Shown here one piece after another: positions 25,184 to 33,545 of a stretch of 64,000 nucleotides of DNA. The notes beneath the pieces were generated by a model that was not told the origin of the DNA, did no database searches, and saw nothing but the letters and a program-made list of their open reading frames with translations. The stretch is from the NCBI GenBank assembly GCA_029212615.1, contig JARGPJ010000001.1:62001-126000 (forward strand). Direction: 5' to 3'. This stretch comes from Verrucomicrobiales bacterium (GTDB lineage: Bacteria > Verrucomicrobiota > Verrucomicrobiia > Verrucomicrobiales > DEV007). The translations under genes and the position numbers were made by a program. The stretch's first letter is position 1, and each line of letters begins with the position of its first letter.

Positions 25184-28100
25184 TTACTCTACCGGAGTGA
25201 GGCGAATCTTACGCAAATCGAAGAGAGCCTCATCTATCTCACCAAGAGAGCGAACCACAATTTTATTATCGCCACCGGTTAGGCTCAACTCTCCGATAGA
25301 GATAGACTTATAAGTCTCCCATCCGCCCGTACTTTCGCTGGTAGCCTTTATGGCCTGCTCTCCGTTGACAAGTAATTGCCATTGATTTCCCGCAGATTTT
25401 GGCGAAACGGAATAGTCCAACTCTGCTGCAAATTTTCCCGGACGATCAAGAACGATGGTCCATTCGGCACGATCGCGCTCAGATGTCCACCAACCCAGCG
25501 CGTCGTGATCCGGCATAAATTCAAGACGGTCACCGGACACCCGGCACTTGGAGGCACGAAGCTCGATGATCCCCCGCTTATTCGGCGCAACTCTGGCCGA
25601 GAGAACAGATTCCGGCTCCTCAGCAGCCCCCCCGAGAGCGCCCAGGTAGGCGATCAAATCAGCCATCTGCTGCTTGGTCAAGGTTGCCTCAAGACCGTCG
25701 GGCATTAACGAAATCCCTGTGGACTGCATGGATGCAATATCGGCGCGAAGAAGCTTCTGCTCACTCCCGTCGCCACCTCGCAGTGTGATTCCCCCCGCAC
25801 TCTCTTCGCTGATGAGCCCCACATGATGAACATCATCTTTTGTAGCGATTACATAATTCACATATTTGTCTTCGACGGCACGGTTCGGGTCGAGAATCGC
25901 GATCAGCATCGCCTCTGCTGATCGATCAGTGATCGCTGCCAAATCCGGACCAATTGGATTACCGACCCCTTCAAGGGCATGGCAGGCAATACAGGTCGTT
26001 GAAAACGCGGCCCGGCCGGCGGTAGCGTCGCCCTCCATTTGAAGAACATCAGCATACTCTTCAAGAACCTGGGCACGGCTGGCATTAGTGGCTGAATGGA
26101 ACAAATCCCGGCTTCGTGTTTTGATTCCCTCATCGAATGATTCCGTCAGCTGCTGACGCGTCGTTGCATCAATCTGAGCGACAGGAATCTGATTTTCCTC
26201 AAGCCCGGAGAGTAGAAGCTTCGTCCATGTGGAACGACTTGAAAGAAGTTTGAGCGCTGTCGCCCTGTCCCCGGGGCTAAACGAACTCCATCTGGAAATA
26301 ATTGCCTCAGCCACCTTCGGGTCAGACGACTTCCCTAAAGCTTCAAAAGCGGCCTTTCGAATCCCCGCTGAATGTTGCGGGCCAATCGATCCGGCAAAGA
26401 GATCGATATCGGTCGTTGCGTCAAAGACAGATCGACTGCTCAACAAACTCATTGCCTCAAGCCTTTGCCACTCGGCAAGCTTTTCATTTCCGACAACGCT
26501 CCTCGCCGCTTTGCAAATACTCCGCATCACTTTCTGATCAGCCTCATCATCACTGACATCCTCGATCGCAGCACCGTTCTCCAACAATCCAATCAGCATC
26601 GAAATCTGCCATACCTTTGGCGGCCCCTCGACACTGGCAATGGTCGAGGCCAGCTTCTTCATTCCCGACTGAGACTCCCAGCGGCTCGCCATTGAGGAAA
26701 TATTTTTTACCTGGGAATTTGAAGGAGGCTTCACCGACGGAAAGTCAGCCAAAGTTTCCTGAAAACGACCCCTGTCGGTATAAGCGAGACTCAGGGTATC
26801 GATGACCGCTTCAATATTATCAGAATTAATTGAGCTATAGGCAATCGCAGAGACATAAGGTTCGGCACGATGTTGCAATATTATTCCGACGAGGGTTTGC
26901 ACAGATTTGTCATCCTCAAACCCTCCAAGGACTCCGGCCAGCTCCTGTGCGACGAAGGGATCGGATAGGTGACTGCCAGAGGCGGCAATAATCTCCTCCC
27001 CCTTCAAATAACCCGCTGCAATCCGGATCGCGTTTTTCAAGACACCCGAATGGTCATCGCTCAGCGCGGTTCGGCAAATATCTGCATCAATCGAACCGAG
27101 ACCATCCAGAACGGAAAGAGCATGGAGCCGTGCCGTCGGAAGCTTACCGTTCTCAACCAACCCGGTCAATGCAGGCACTGCGTCCTTCGCCTTTCGCCAG
27201 AGCAATATTTGATGGGCCATATCCCTTACGGTTCCATTTCCGCTTTCAAGGCGGGCTACCAGTTCGGTGTTGCTAAGCTCATCCAGCCTCGGGATCGCCC
27301 CCGGATTCTCCCCTTCGGGATAGATTCGATAAATCCTCCCCAACTCACTACCTCCCCGAAGATCTACTTTTTCCTGCCACTCGTGAGGAATCCATTCAGG
27401 GTGTTCTATCACGAGCCTGTACATATCGGCCACCCAGATTGCGCCATCCGGTCCAGTCTGAACGGAAACCGGCCGTGACCAGGTATCGGTAGAGGCCAGG
27501 AACTCACTCTCCATTTCATCGAACGCGCGATCAGAGCTGAAGGTGGCGCCGCGAGGCGATAAAACCTGTCGACTCACCAGATTGTGAACCGGCTCACACA
27601 TAAATGCATTCCCTGAAAATTCGGAACCCAGCATGGAATCCCGATAAATAGCAGGGCCACACACTGAAGTGAAACGATTCGCCCGATCAGGCTGATTGAA
27701 TCTCTCGAGAGTTGCACTCAGGGGGTAAATCGGAGCGGCACCGGGCTCAACAGGAACACTCACTGTGGCCGACGGGGGCGAAATCGCTGAATTACGTTTT
27801 AACAGCGAGTAGCGCATCGGGTAGTGCCACAATGGATTACTGTTATTACAGCCGAACCAGTTTCCCCAATCATCCCGATACCGGCCACACTGGGTTCTGC
27901 CTGAAAGCGGCTCATGCTCTTTGGTGAAAGGATTAATTCGCAAATCATGACCACGAATATCCACCTCATCCCGGGTTTCCTTTGAAAGAATGACACCTCC
28001 ACCGTCACCGTTTGCGACATGCAACCAGTTGTCGAGCCCCCATGCGAGTCCGTTGACTCGATGCTGTTGATTCGATTTAGCAAACCCCTCATACCAGACC

Positions 28101-29977
28101 TTCTGAATATCCGCCTGACCGTCTCCATCTTCATCTTCAGCATAAATAATGTTCGGCGCTGCCGTTACGAGGACTCCCTTATCCCACACCTTTACTCCTG
28201 TGGGATAAGAGAGGTTATCGAGAAAGATATCCGCTTTATCATATCGCCCGTCACCATCGGTATCGGTCAATACCTTGACACGCCCGCCGGGAACATTGAG
28301 CGGATCATCAAGTCCATTCCAGGTTAACCCGTTAGGGTAGTCACGCATTTCAACAACCCAGAGCCTGCCATCCGGCCCCCAGTCGAAAGCAACAGGATCC
28401 ATTACCAGCGGCTCCGCCGCTACCAGCTCAATCCTCAGTCCGGGCTTGGTGTGCATCGACGCCAGCGCCTCTTCCGGAGTCAATGGCTCTTCGTTAGGGC
28501 GTGGCCGTGGCGGAATAACTTCTCCTGTCTTGTCAGGGGATCCACCCGCGAGGTCAATCACCGTCTCAACGATGATATCTTCGGTCTCCGGAGCAAGAGG
28601 CGAGGGTTTATCGTAGGAGACCATGGACTTTTCGACCTCATAGCCACCTTCAATAATCTCTTTTTCAGTGGTAACATAACAAGGAGATTCATTGGCGTAG
28701 CCGATTACCCAGTTGTGTCGCTCACTCGTATTAAGTTCACTTTTAATCCGCAGGGAGTAGCCCGAGGTCACTTCTCCCGGCAGAAATGCAGTGGTGAGGC
28801 TCTGATTCTCTTCACCGGGAAATTGCCAGGTTTGAATAAGATAATCGAACTCTTTTGGAACTGTTTCCCCGTTATCGATTCGGTCGAGCCACATCTGACC
28901 ATAAAAAGCCTTGCGATCGTCATCGCCAGCGACCCAGCTTTCGAAATCCTTACGGCCCGGTTGCGAGGCAAGAGGCAACTGGACGGTTCGTGTCTGACAT
29001 ATTGGCGGAGCCGTGAGTCGAACGGTGCGGTCGTGATCGCCAAGCAGGGCGTCGACCTGATCTGCGATTTCATTCCCATGCTCCACAATATATGGTGCAG
29101 CATCAGGTGTTCTGGGAGTTGGATTTGCATCGGCGCCACAACCGGCGGCAACGAGCGCAACACTGTCAGGATAACGGGATTCCACCGTCATCGCTGCGGC
29201 ACCGGCCCAGTCGCCATGGAAACCCTCTTTGGGTGGCGCATAGGATGTGCAATGACAGGCGTAGCTCAAAAACACCCCGAGAACTCTTTCGTCGGCATCA
29301 GCGGAAGTCACCGTAAGAACCGGCACACTGTTGTCCACGCTCCCGGCCGGATTAGGTCTCATCGCAGCCCATTTACCATTCTTAATGAAACGCCGGTTCA
29401 TCGCAAATCCTGCCCGCCCTTCACCCCAGCGCAGGGTTGCCGGCTCCCTCGCCTCCGCTGCCTGAATACCCACGGTGATCAAACGTTCCACTAGAACGTC
29501 CGTATACTCATCGATGTGTGCTTTTTCTTCCGGTGGCAGAATCTTACAGAAATGCGTTTCCTGCATGTAATCGCTCAACGATGGGCCTCCGTGAGTATGC
29601 GTCGCTGAGATAGCAAATTGTTCAGCACTGATTTCGAGTTTCTCTGAGAGCCCTTCAAAAACTCGATCCCGCAACGAGCGGGGAACTCCGATTAACTCGA
29701 CCGTAATCATCAACGATCTCAGCTCCCCGTTGGAGTCACCAATCGCGAGAGCACGCGCAAAGAGCTTATTCTTATCCGGCGCTCCTTCATAACCACGGGA
29801 AGCGTAGCCAACCATTCGAACCGGGACATGGGGAGTCATGTCGATTCGTGCGAGACCCGCAGTCGTTTGCGACGTTGCCGCCTTATTCCGACTAATGGCG
29901 ACAGCAACCAGAACCGTCAAAAGGATCAGTGGGATCCACAGCTGAAAGCCAAGGGATTTAAAGTGCTTCATTTTCAT
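25184..29977 (-). CDS. Ceramidase-like/PVC dehydrogenase/HEAT/cytochrome c fusion
   Basis: The 1597-residue envelope protein begins with a signal anchor (about 12-30). Domains in order: a neutral-ceramidase-like metal-hydrolase domain (about 38-480) with ATHTHGGP (His127, His129), SYACHCTS (His242), FLPGEVTSGY (Glu402) and GYANES...GGYE (Tyr446); a Pro-rich linker; a PVC membrane-bound dehydrogenase beta-propeller (about 500-930, starting RIELVAAEPLVMDPVAFDWG); HEAT-like repeats (about 930-1300); a monoheme cytochrome domain with CIACH near 1329 and the TIGR02603-like tail; and a C-terminal carbohydrate-binding-like beta-sandwich (about 1460-1597). The ceramidase nucleophile Ser (GDVSPN in the family) is Ala here (GADANP, 281-286). 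Its ATG overlaps the upstream sulfatase stop (ATGA), so it is operonic with both sulfatases. True substrate unknown. Confidence 0.8.
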   Translation of the reverse strand: MKMKHFKSLGFQLWIPLILLTVLVAVAISRNKAATSQTTAGLARIDMTPHVPVRMVGYASRGYEGAPDKNKLFARALAIGDSNGELRSLMITVELIGVPRSLRDRVFEGLSEKLEISAEQFAISATHTHGGPSLSDYMQETHFCKILPPEEKAHIDEYTDVLVERLITVGIQAAEAREPATLRWGEGRAGFAMNRRFIKNGKWAAMRPNPAGSVDNSVPVLTVTSADADERVLGVFLSYACHCTSYAPPKEGFHGDWAGAAAMTVESRYPDSVALVAAGCGADANPTPRTPDAAPYIVEHGNEIADQVDALLGDHDRTVRLTAPPICQTRTVQLPLASQPGRKDFESWVAGDDDRKAFYGQMWLDRIDNGETVPKEFDYLIQTWQFPGEENQSLTTAFLPGEVTSGYSLRIKSELNTSERHNWVIGYANESPCYVTTEKEIIEGGYEVEKSMVSYDKPSPLAPETEDIIVETVIDLAGGSPDKTGEVIPPRPRPNEEPLTPEEALASMHTKPGLRIELVAAEPLVMDPVAFDWGPDGRLWVVEMRDYPNGLTWNGLDDPLNVPGGRVKVLTDTDGDGRYDKADIFLDNLSYPTGVKVWDKGVLVTAAPNIIYAEDEDGDGQADIQKVWYEGFAKSNQQHRVNGLAWGLDNWLHVANGDGGGVILSKETRDEVDIRGHDLRINPFTKEHEPLSGRTQCGRYRDDWGNWFGCNNSNPLWHYPMRYSLLKRNSAISPPSATVSVPVEPGAAPIYPLSATLERFNQPDRANRFTSVCGPAIYRDSMLGSEFSGNAFMCEPVHNLVSRQVLSPRGATFSSDRAFDEMESEFLASTDTWSRPVSVQTGPDGAIWVADMYRLVIEHPEWIPHEWQEKVDLRGGSELGRIYRIYPEGENPGAIPRLDELSNTELVARLESGNGTVRDMAHQILLWRKAKDAVPALTGLVENGKLPTARLHALSVLDGLGSIDADICRTALSDDHSGVLKNAIRIAAGYLKGEEIIAASGSHLSDPFVAQELAGVLGGFEDDKSVQTLVGIILQHRAEPYVSAIAYSSINSDNIEAVIDTLSLAYTDRGRFQETLADFPSVKPPSNSQVKNISSMASRWESQSGMKKLASTIASVEGPPKVWQISMLIGLLENGAAIEDVSDDEADQKVMRSICKAARSVVGNEKLAEWQRLEAMSLLSSRSVFDATTDIDLFAGSIGPQHSAGIRKAAFEALGKSSDPKVAEAIISRWSSFSPGDRATALKLLSSRSTWTKLLLSGLEENQIPVAQIDATTRQQLTESFDEGIKTRSRDLFHSATNASRAQVLEEYADVLQMEGDATAGRAAFSTTCIACHALEGVGNPIGPDLAAITDRSAEAMLIAILDPNRAVEDKYVNYVIATKDDVHHVGLISEESAGGITLRGGDGSEQKLLRADIASMQSTGISLMPDGLEATLTKQQMADLIAYLGALGGAAEEPESVLSARVAPNKRGIIELRASKCRVSGDRLEFMPDHDALGWWTSERDRAEWTIVLDRPGKFAAELDYSVSPKSAGNQWQLLVNGEQAIKATSESTGGWETYKSISIGELSLTGGDNKIVVRSLGEIDEALFDLRKIRLTPVE

Positions 29978-31809
29978 GGAAATTGATTAAGTATTCTTTT
30001 AGCAAGCCAGCATTCATTGATGGTCTCGCGCGTCTCTTCCTGAGCTGCTATCTTTTCCAAAACAGGGAGTAATGGCTCTGCGGATTCATCGACGCAGTCT
30101 AGCACGTTGAGTGCCAGAACACGGCTGTAGACCTGATCAGACGTGATCACGTTTTCTAAGGCTGAGAGAGCACTCTCCTTCTCCACTCCGATCTCAAGCA
30201 GAGACCAGGCGATGGCCGCCTTGACGTCAAAGTCAGTTTCCCCGGCGAGTCGCGCCGAGAGTGCCTCGGCATCTCTTGACCGAAGCGCCGCGTGATACCT
30301 GACCACCGCCGACTCGTCAGTAAGCGAGAGCCGGCCGGCTACGAGTTTCTTCAGTGGATAGAGCGATTCGTCGGCACAATATTCATAGACGCTTCCTGCA
30401 ACTGCTTCAGCCGTGGAGAGTTGTTGTTCGGACAGGAAACCACTGTCACGTGTCTCAAGCATCCAGTCAGCGAGAGCACCTCGCAGCTTGATCAATACCT
30501 CCCGGTGATCCGGATCGTCAGCAAGATTGGTGAATTCATCCGGATCGACACTCAAATCGTAGAGCTCTTCTTTCGGTTTACTCTGTGCCAGAAAACTCTC
30601 AAAACGTCCTTCGTTTCGGGTCTCCTGAAGCTGACGGAAGGCTTTAGAACTCTCCAACTGCTCCATGTAAGTAAGCCAGGGGAACGAAGGGACCTGCGGC
30701 ATGAAATTCCGGGTATATCGATAACGCCCGTCGCTCACCGTACGAATAAAATCGATCCGTTCATCCATCCTGTCGCGAATGAAGACCAGCTTATCACGCG
30801 GTGCCGGCGTGTTCTCTCCGAGGAAGGCCTGACCGTCCATCTGTTCGGGCACCTCAAGCCCTGCAAGGTTCAGGACACAAGGCCCAAGGTCCATCAAACT
30901 CACCAGTTGGTCGGATACCGTCCCGGGACTCGCCGGAGCCAGGTGTTGCCATTTTTCCGGAAAATGAACCAGGAGAGGAACTCGTGTTCCCGCATCAGTA
31001 ACCCACTGCTTTCCTCGAGGGAAAGGAGCCCCGTGATCAGAGAAAAAGAAAACGATAGTATCGTCGGATACCCCTGTTCTTTCGAGACGTTTCAGGAGCG
31101 GCCGGATGTATTGATCATCCATCATAGAAATCAAATCCTGATGGCGCGCCCACTCTTTCCTGACTGAAGCAGAATCCGGCAACCAGCGAGGCGGACTGAC
31201 TTTATCAGGGTCGTGTTGCTGTTGAGAGGTAAGTTTTTCTTGATCAAGAATACGGGTTTTACTTCCCTCCCAGAGCCGGCTTTCGTGCGTGTCAAAAAAA
31301 TTATAAATCGCAAAAAACGGCTGCCCTTCCGCCTTGCGAGTCCAGTCCGCGGTCTTCCATTGTTTATCATCCCAGACCTCAGGTCCCGTCGTGAAATTAA
31401 AGTCTTCCTTTCCGCGATTGACACAATAGTAACCGGCTTTACGAAGGACAGCCGGGAACGGTTGAATCGATGTCGGAAGAAGCACCTCGCTCCGCATGTG
31501 CTGCGTTCCAATCGATGAGGGATGCATCCCCGTAATCAAAGAGGAGCGGGATGTTGCGCAAACACCAGTCGCGGAAAACGCCTGAGTGTAACGAATACTC
31601 CTGGTCGCGAAAGCATCAAGATGAGGCGTCCTTGCATCGGGATCTCCGTAACACCCCAGATTAGGGCTCATGTCCTCTGCAATAATAAACAGAAAACTGG
31701 GCCTCTCCCCCTCTTCAGAACGAACCCCCTGGAAAACCAGCAGCATCGTCGAAACGATCCACCCCTGTTGAATGAGGGAGCTAACCCTCTTGAATTGGCT
31801 GTGGATCAT
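29974..31809 (-). CDS. Secreted SGSH-like sulfatase with C-terminal HEAT repeats
   Basis: The 611-residue type I sulfatase-fold protein is closest in layout to heparan N-sulfatase-like (SGSH) enzymes of PVC bacteria: FLFIIAEDMSPNLGCYGD (metal-binding ED, residues 45-46), the active-site region GVCATSRSSLITGMHPSSIG, YNFFDTHESR, and SDHGAPFPRGKQW. The catalytic Cys84 lies in C-A-T-S-R; the Pro of the usual C-x-P-S-R formylglycine signal is missing. About 110 C-terminal residues form HEAT-like helical repeats (VRYHAALRSRDAEALSARL onward). The N-terminus carries a signal-like segment (about 17-30); an ATG at 31746 is an alternative start. Its stop overlaps the fusion gene start, and its start is 15 bases behind the other sulfatase. 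Confidence 0.82.
   Translation of the reverse strand: MIHSQFKRVSSLIQQGWIVSTMLLVFQGVRSEEGERPSFLFIIAEDMSPNLGCYGDPDARTPHLDAFATRSIRYTQAFSATGVCATSRSSLITGMHPSSIGTQHMRSEVLLPTSIQPFPAVLRKAGYYCVNRGKEDFNFTTGPEVWDDKQWKTADWTRKAEGQPFFAIYNFFDTHESRLWEGSKTRILDQEKLTSQQQHDPDKVSPPRWLPDSASVRKEWARHQDLISMMDDQYIRPLLKRLERTGVSDDTIVFFFSDHGAPFPRGKQWVTDAGTRVPLLVHFPEKWQHLAPASPGTVSDQLVSLMDLGPCVLNLAGLEVPEQMDGQAFLGENTPAPRDKLVFIRDRMDERIDFIRTVSDGRYRYTRNFMPQVPSFPWLTYMEQLESSKAFRQLQETRNEGRFESFLAQSKPKEELYDLSVDPDEFTNLADDPDHREVLIKLRGALADWMLETRDSGFLSEQQLSTAEAVAGSVYEYCADESLYPLKKLVAGRLSLTDESAVVRYHAALRSRDAEALSARLAGETDFDVKAAIAWSLLEIGVEKESALSALENVITSDQVYSRVLALNVLDCVDESAEPLLPVLEKIAAQEETRETINECWLAKRILNQFP
31761..31793. repeat. Second locus of the paired 11-nt repeat
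   Basis: ACCCCTGTTGA (31761-31771) and AACCCTCTTGA (31783-31793) lie with starts 22 bases apart, at the 5' end of the SGSH-like sulfatase frame (codons 6-17), just before its hydrophobic segment. They match the nuoM-nuoN pair. If translation of the sulfatase really begins at the ATG at 31746, this pair is in the untranslated spacer between the sulfatase genes. Confidence 0.5.
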
Positions 31810-31824
31810 TTCTTTCTGTATTGC

Positions 31825-33396
31825 TCAAAGGTTGCCGGGCCGGGCCGCTCTCCACCCTGATCGGAGCTGTTCAGTCAAGACCGGTATCAATTCTTGAAAT
31901 TCCGGAACACGAGCGAGATTTTTGTTCCCCTCTGGATCATTCTCAAGATCGTAAAGCTCCAACTGCCGGAAACTACGGTCCTCATTAAGCCACTCAGTAA
32001 AACGCCAGCGCTCCGTTCGCATCGATGTCCCCATGATTTTTCCGTACTGCTTCAAAAAGCGGGGGTATTGAGAGAAGGCGGCGGTTTTCCACTCCCTTTG
32101 CGGAGCATTCATCAAAGGAAGGAGACTTTCCCCTTCCGCGCCTTCATCCAAAGGCAGCCCGCAGGCTTCGGTCAGGGTAGGCAGAACATCAACCAACTCC
32201 ACGAGGGCGTCGGTCCGCGCCCCCGGGGATTCCTGCCCGGGCACCTGAATAATCAAAGGGACACGGCATGAGATCTCATAATTGTTACGCTTGCACCACA
32301 AATTGTTCTCCCCGATGTGATATCCGTGATCCCCCCAGAAACAGATCACCGTATTCTCGCGCAACCCAAGCTCGTCCAGGGAAGCCAGAAGGCGCCCGAC
32401 TTGAGCATCAATAAAACTCGCACAGGCATAATAGGCGCGTCTCATTTCCAGCCTGAGCTTTTCATCTGCGATGGCTTTGCCCCGTTCTTTGGGAATACCA
32501 TGATAGACGCGCATCTCCGCTGAATCATAATGCGCAAACTCCGGGGATCCTTCAGGGTAGAAAAGGTTCGGTGCATCCGGGATACTTCCTTCGGGATAAA
32601 GATCGAAGTAGCGCTGAGGAGCAACGAAAGGAACGTGCGGCTTTAGAAACCCCACCGCTAGAAAGAACGGCTCGCCACTCTCAGCATGCTCGCGGAGGTG
32701 GTCGATCCCTTTACTCGCAATCTGCCCATCGGCGTGTTCCTCATCTTCGGTGGGAGAAGACTCCCATGGCAGTCCCCGAACGATAGCATCTTTCCAGGAG
32801 GCACCCGGCTCCCCCAATTCCGGATAGCCTTGCACCAGAGCCTCCCGATGATCGGCAAACCATTCCTCAGCAACCTCGATCCCTTCTGCCGAATGATAAA
32901 AGTTCGGCTGCGGGAACCATCCATCCTCACTCCAGGAGAGTTCGTCATCGATTCCATTGCCAAAAGCATGCCCCTTCGCCCCGTGGTAAATCTTACCTAC
33001 CGCGAGGGAGCGATAACCAGCTTCCCTGAACTGTTGCGGCAAAGTTTTTACATCCGGCAAAGCGTCACGAAAGTGGCTCTTGAGATCAAATACTTTAGTA
33101 GTGTCAGGGCGGCGACCGGTCATGATCGACGCCCGGGAAGCGTTACAAACGGCTTGCTGACAGTAGGCGCGTAAGAATGTCGTCCCCTTCGCCGCGAGAG
33201 CATCAAGATTCGGAGTGACGGCAACGGCGTCATCATAACATCCCAATGTCGGCCTGAGATCGTCGACCGCAATGAAGAGGACATTGCGTCTCAATTCTTC
33301 CCCGTTTACGCTTTCAGGCTGATGCGCAGCGAAGGTCAGCAACAGTAACCAGAGGAATAAATGTGCCGTCGTCGCGAAGTATTTTTGAGTCGTCAT
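31825..33396 (-). CDS. Secreted iduronate-2-sulfatase-like sulfatase
   Basis: The 523-residue protein has a signal peptide (about 1-24, hydrophobic FLWLLLLTFAA). It matches iduronate-2-sulfatase-like enzymes: NVLFIAVDDLRPTLGCYDD (metal Asp45-Asp46), YCQQAVCNASRASIMTGRRPDTT, VGKIYHGAKG, FLAVGFLKPHVPFVAPQRYFD, and WGDHGYHIGENN. The catalytic Cys84 sits in C-N-A-S-R; Ala replaces the Pro of the standard formylglycine signature. It is the first gene of a three-gene minus-strand operon (15 bases to the next sulfatase). The likely substrate class is sulfated polysaccharide, by family; the exact sugar is not predictable. No formylglycine-generating enzyme gene is in the window. Confidence 0.85.
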   Translation of the reverse strand: MTTQKYFATTAHLFLWLLLLTFAAHQPESVNGEELRRNVLFIAVDDLRPTLGCYDDAVAVTPNLDALAAKGTTFLRAYCQQAVCNASRASIMTGRRPDTTKVFDLKSHFRDALPDVKTLPQQFREAGYRSLAVGKIYHGAKGHAFGNGIDDELSWSEDGWFPQPNFYHSAEGIEVAEEWFADHREALVQGYPELGEPGASWKDAIVRGLPWESSPTEDEEHADGQIASKGIDHLREHAESGEPFFLAVGFLKPHVPFVAPQRYFDLYPEGSIPDAPNLFYPEGSPEFAHYDSAEMRVYHGIPKERGKAIADEKLRLEMRRAYYACASFIDAQVGRLLASLDELGLRENTVICFWGDHGYHIGENNLWCKRNNYEISCRVPLIIQVPGQESPGARTDALVELVDVLPTLTEACGLPLDEGAEGESLLPLMNAPQREWKTAAFSQYPRFLKQYGKIMGTSMRTERWRFTEWLNEDRSFRQLELYDLENDPEGNKNLARVPEFQELIPVLTEQLRSGWRAARPGNL

Positions 33397-33545
33397 TTAT
33401 CCCCTTGTGCCCCTAACACATGTTTGTTGGGGCACTATAACGCTGGAAAATAAAAGTCAACTGGCGGTAAAACTTTTCTCACCATATCACCCCAGAGATA
33501 AAAATCGCCTCACCCATCAGACGCTAACATACCCAAAAAAGAACA

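Noticed and set aside
28451..29494. Open frame of 347 codons on the plus strand inside the large fusion gene
   Set aside because: The minus-strand frame has clear ceramidase-like and propeller motifs over the same bases. The plus-strand frame has no domain and an odd composition.
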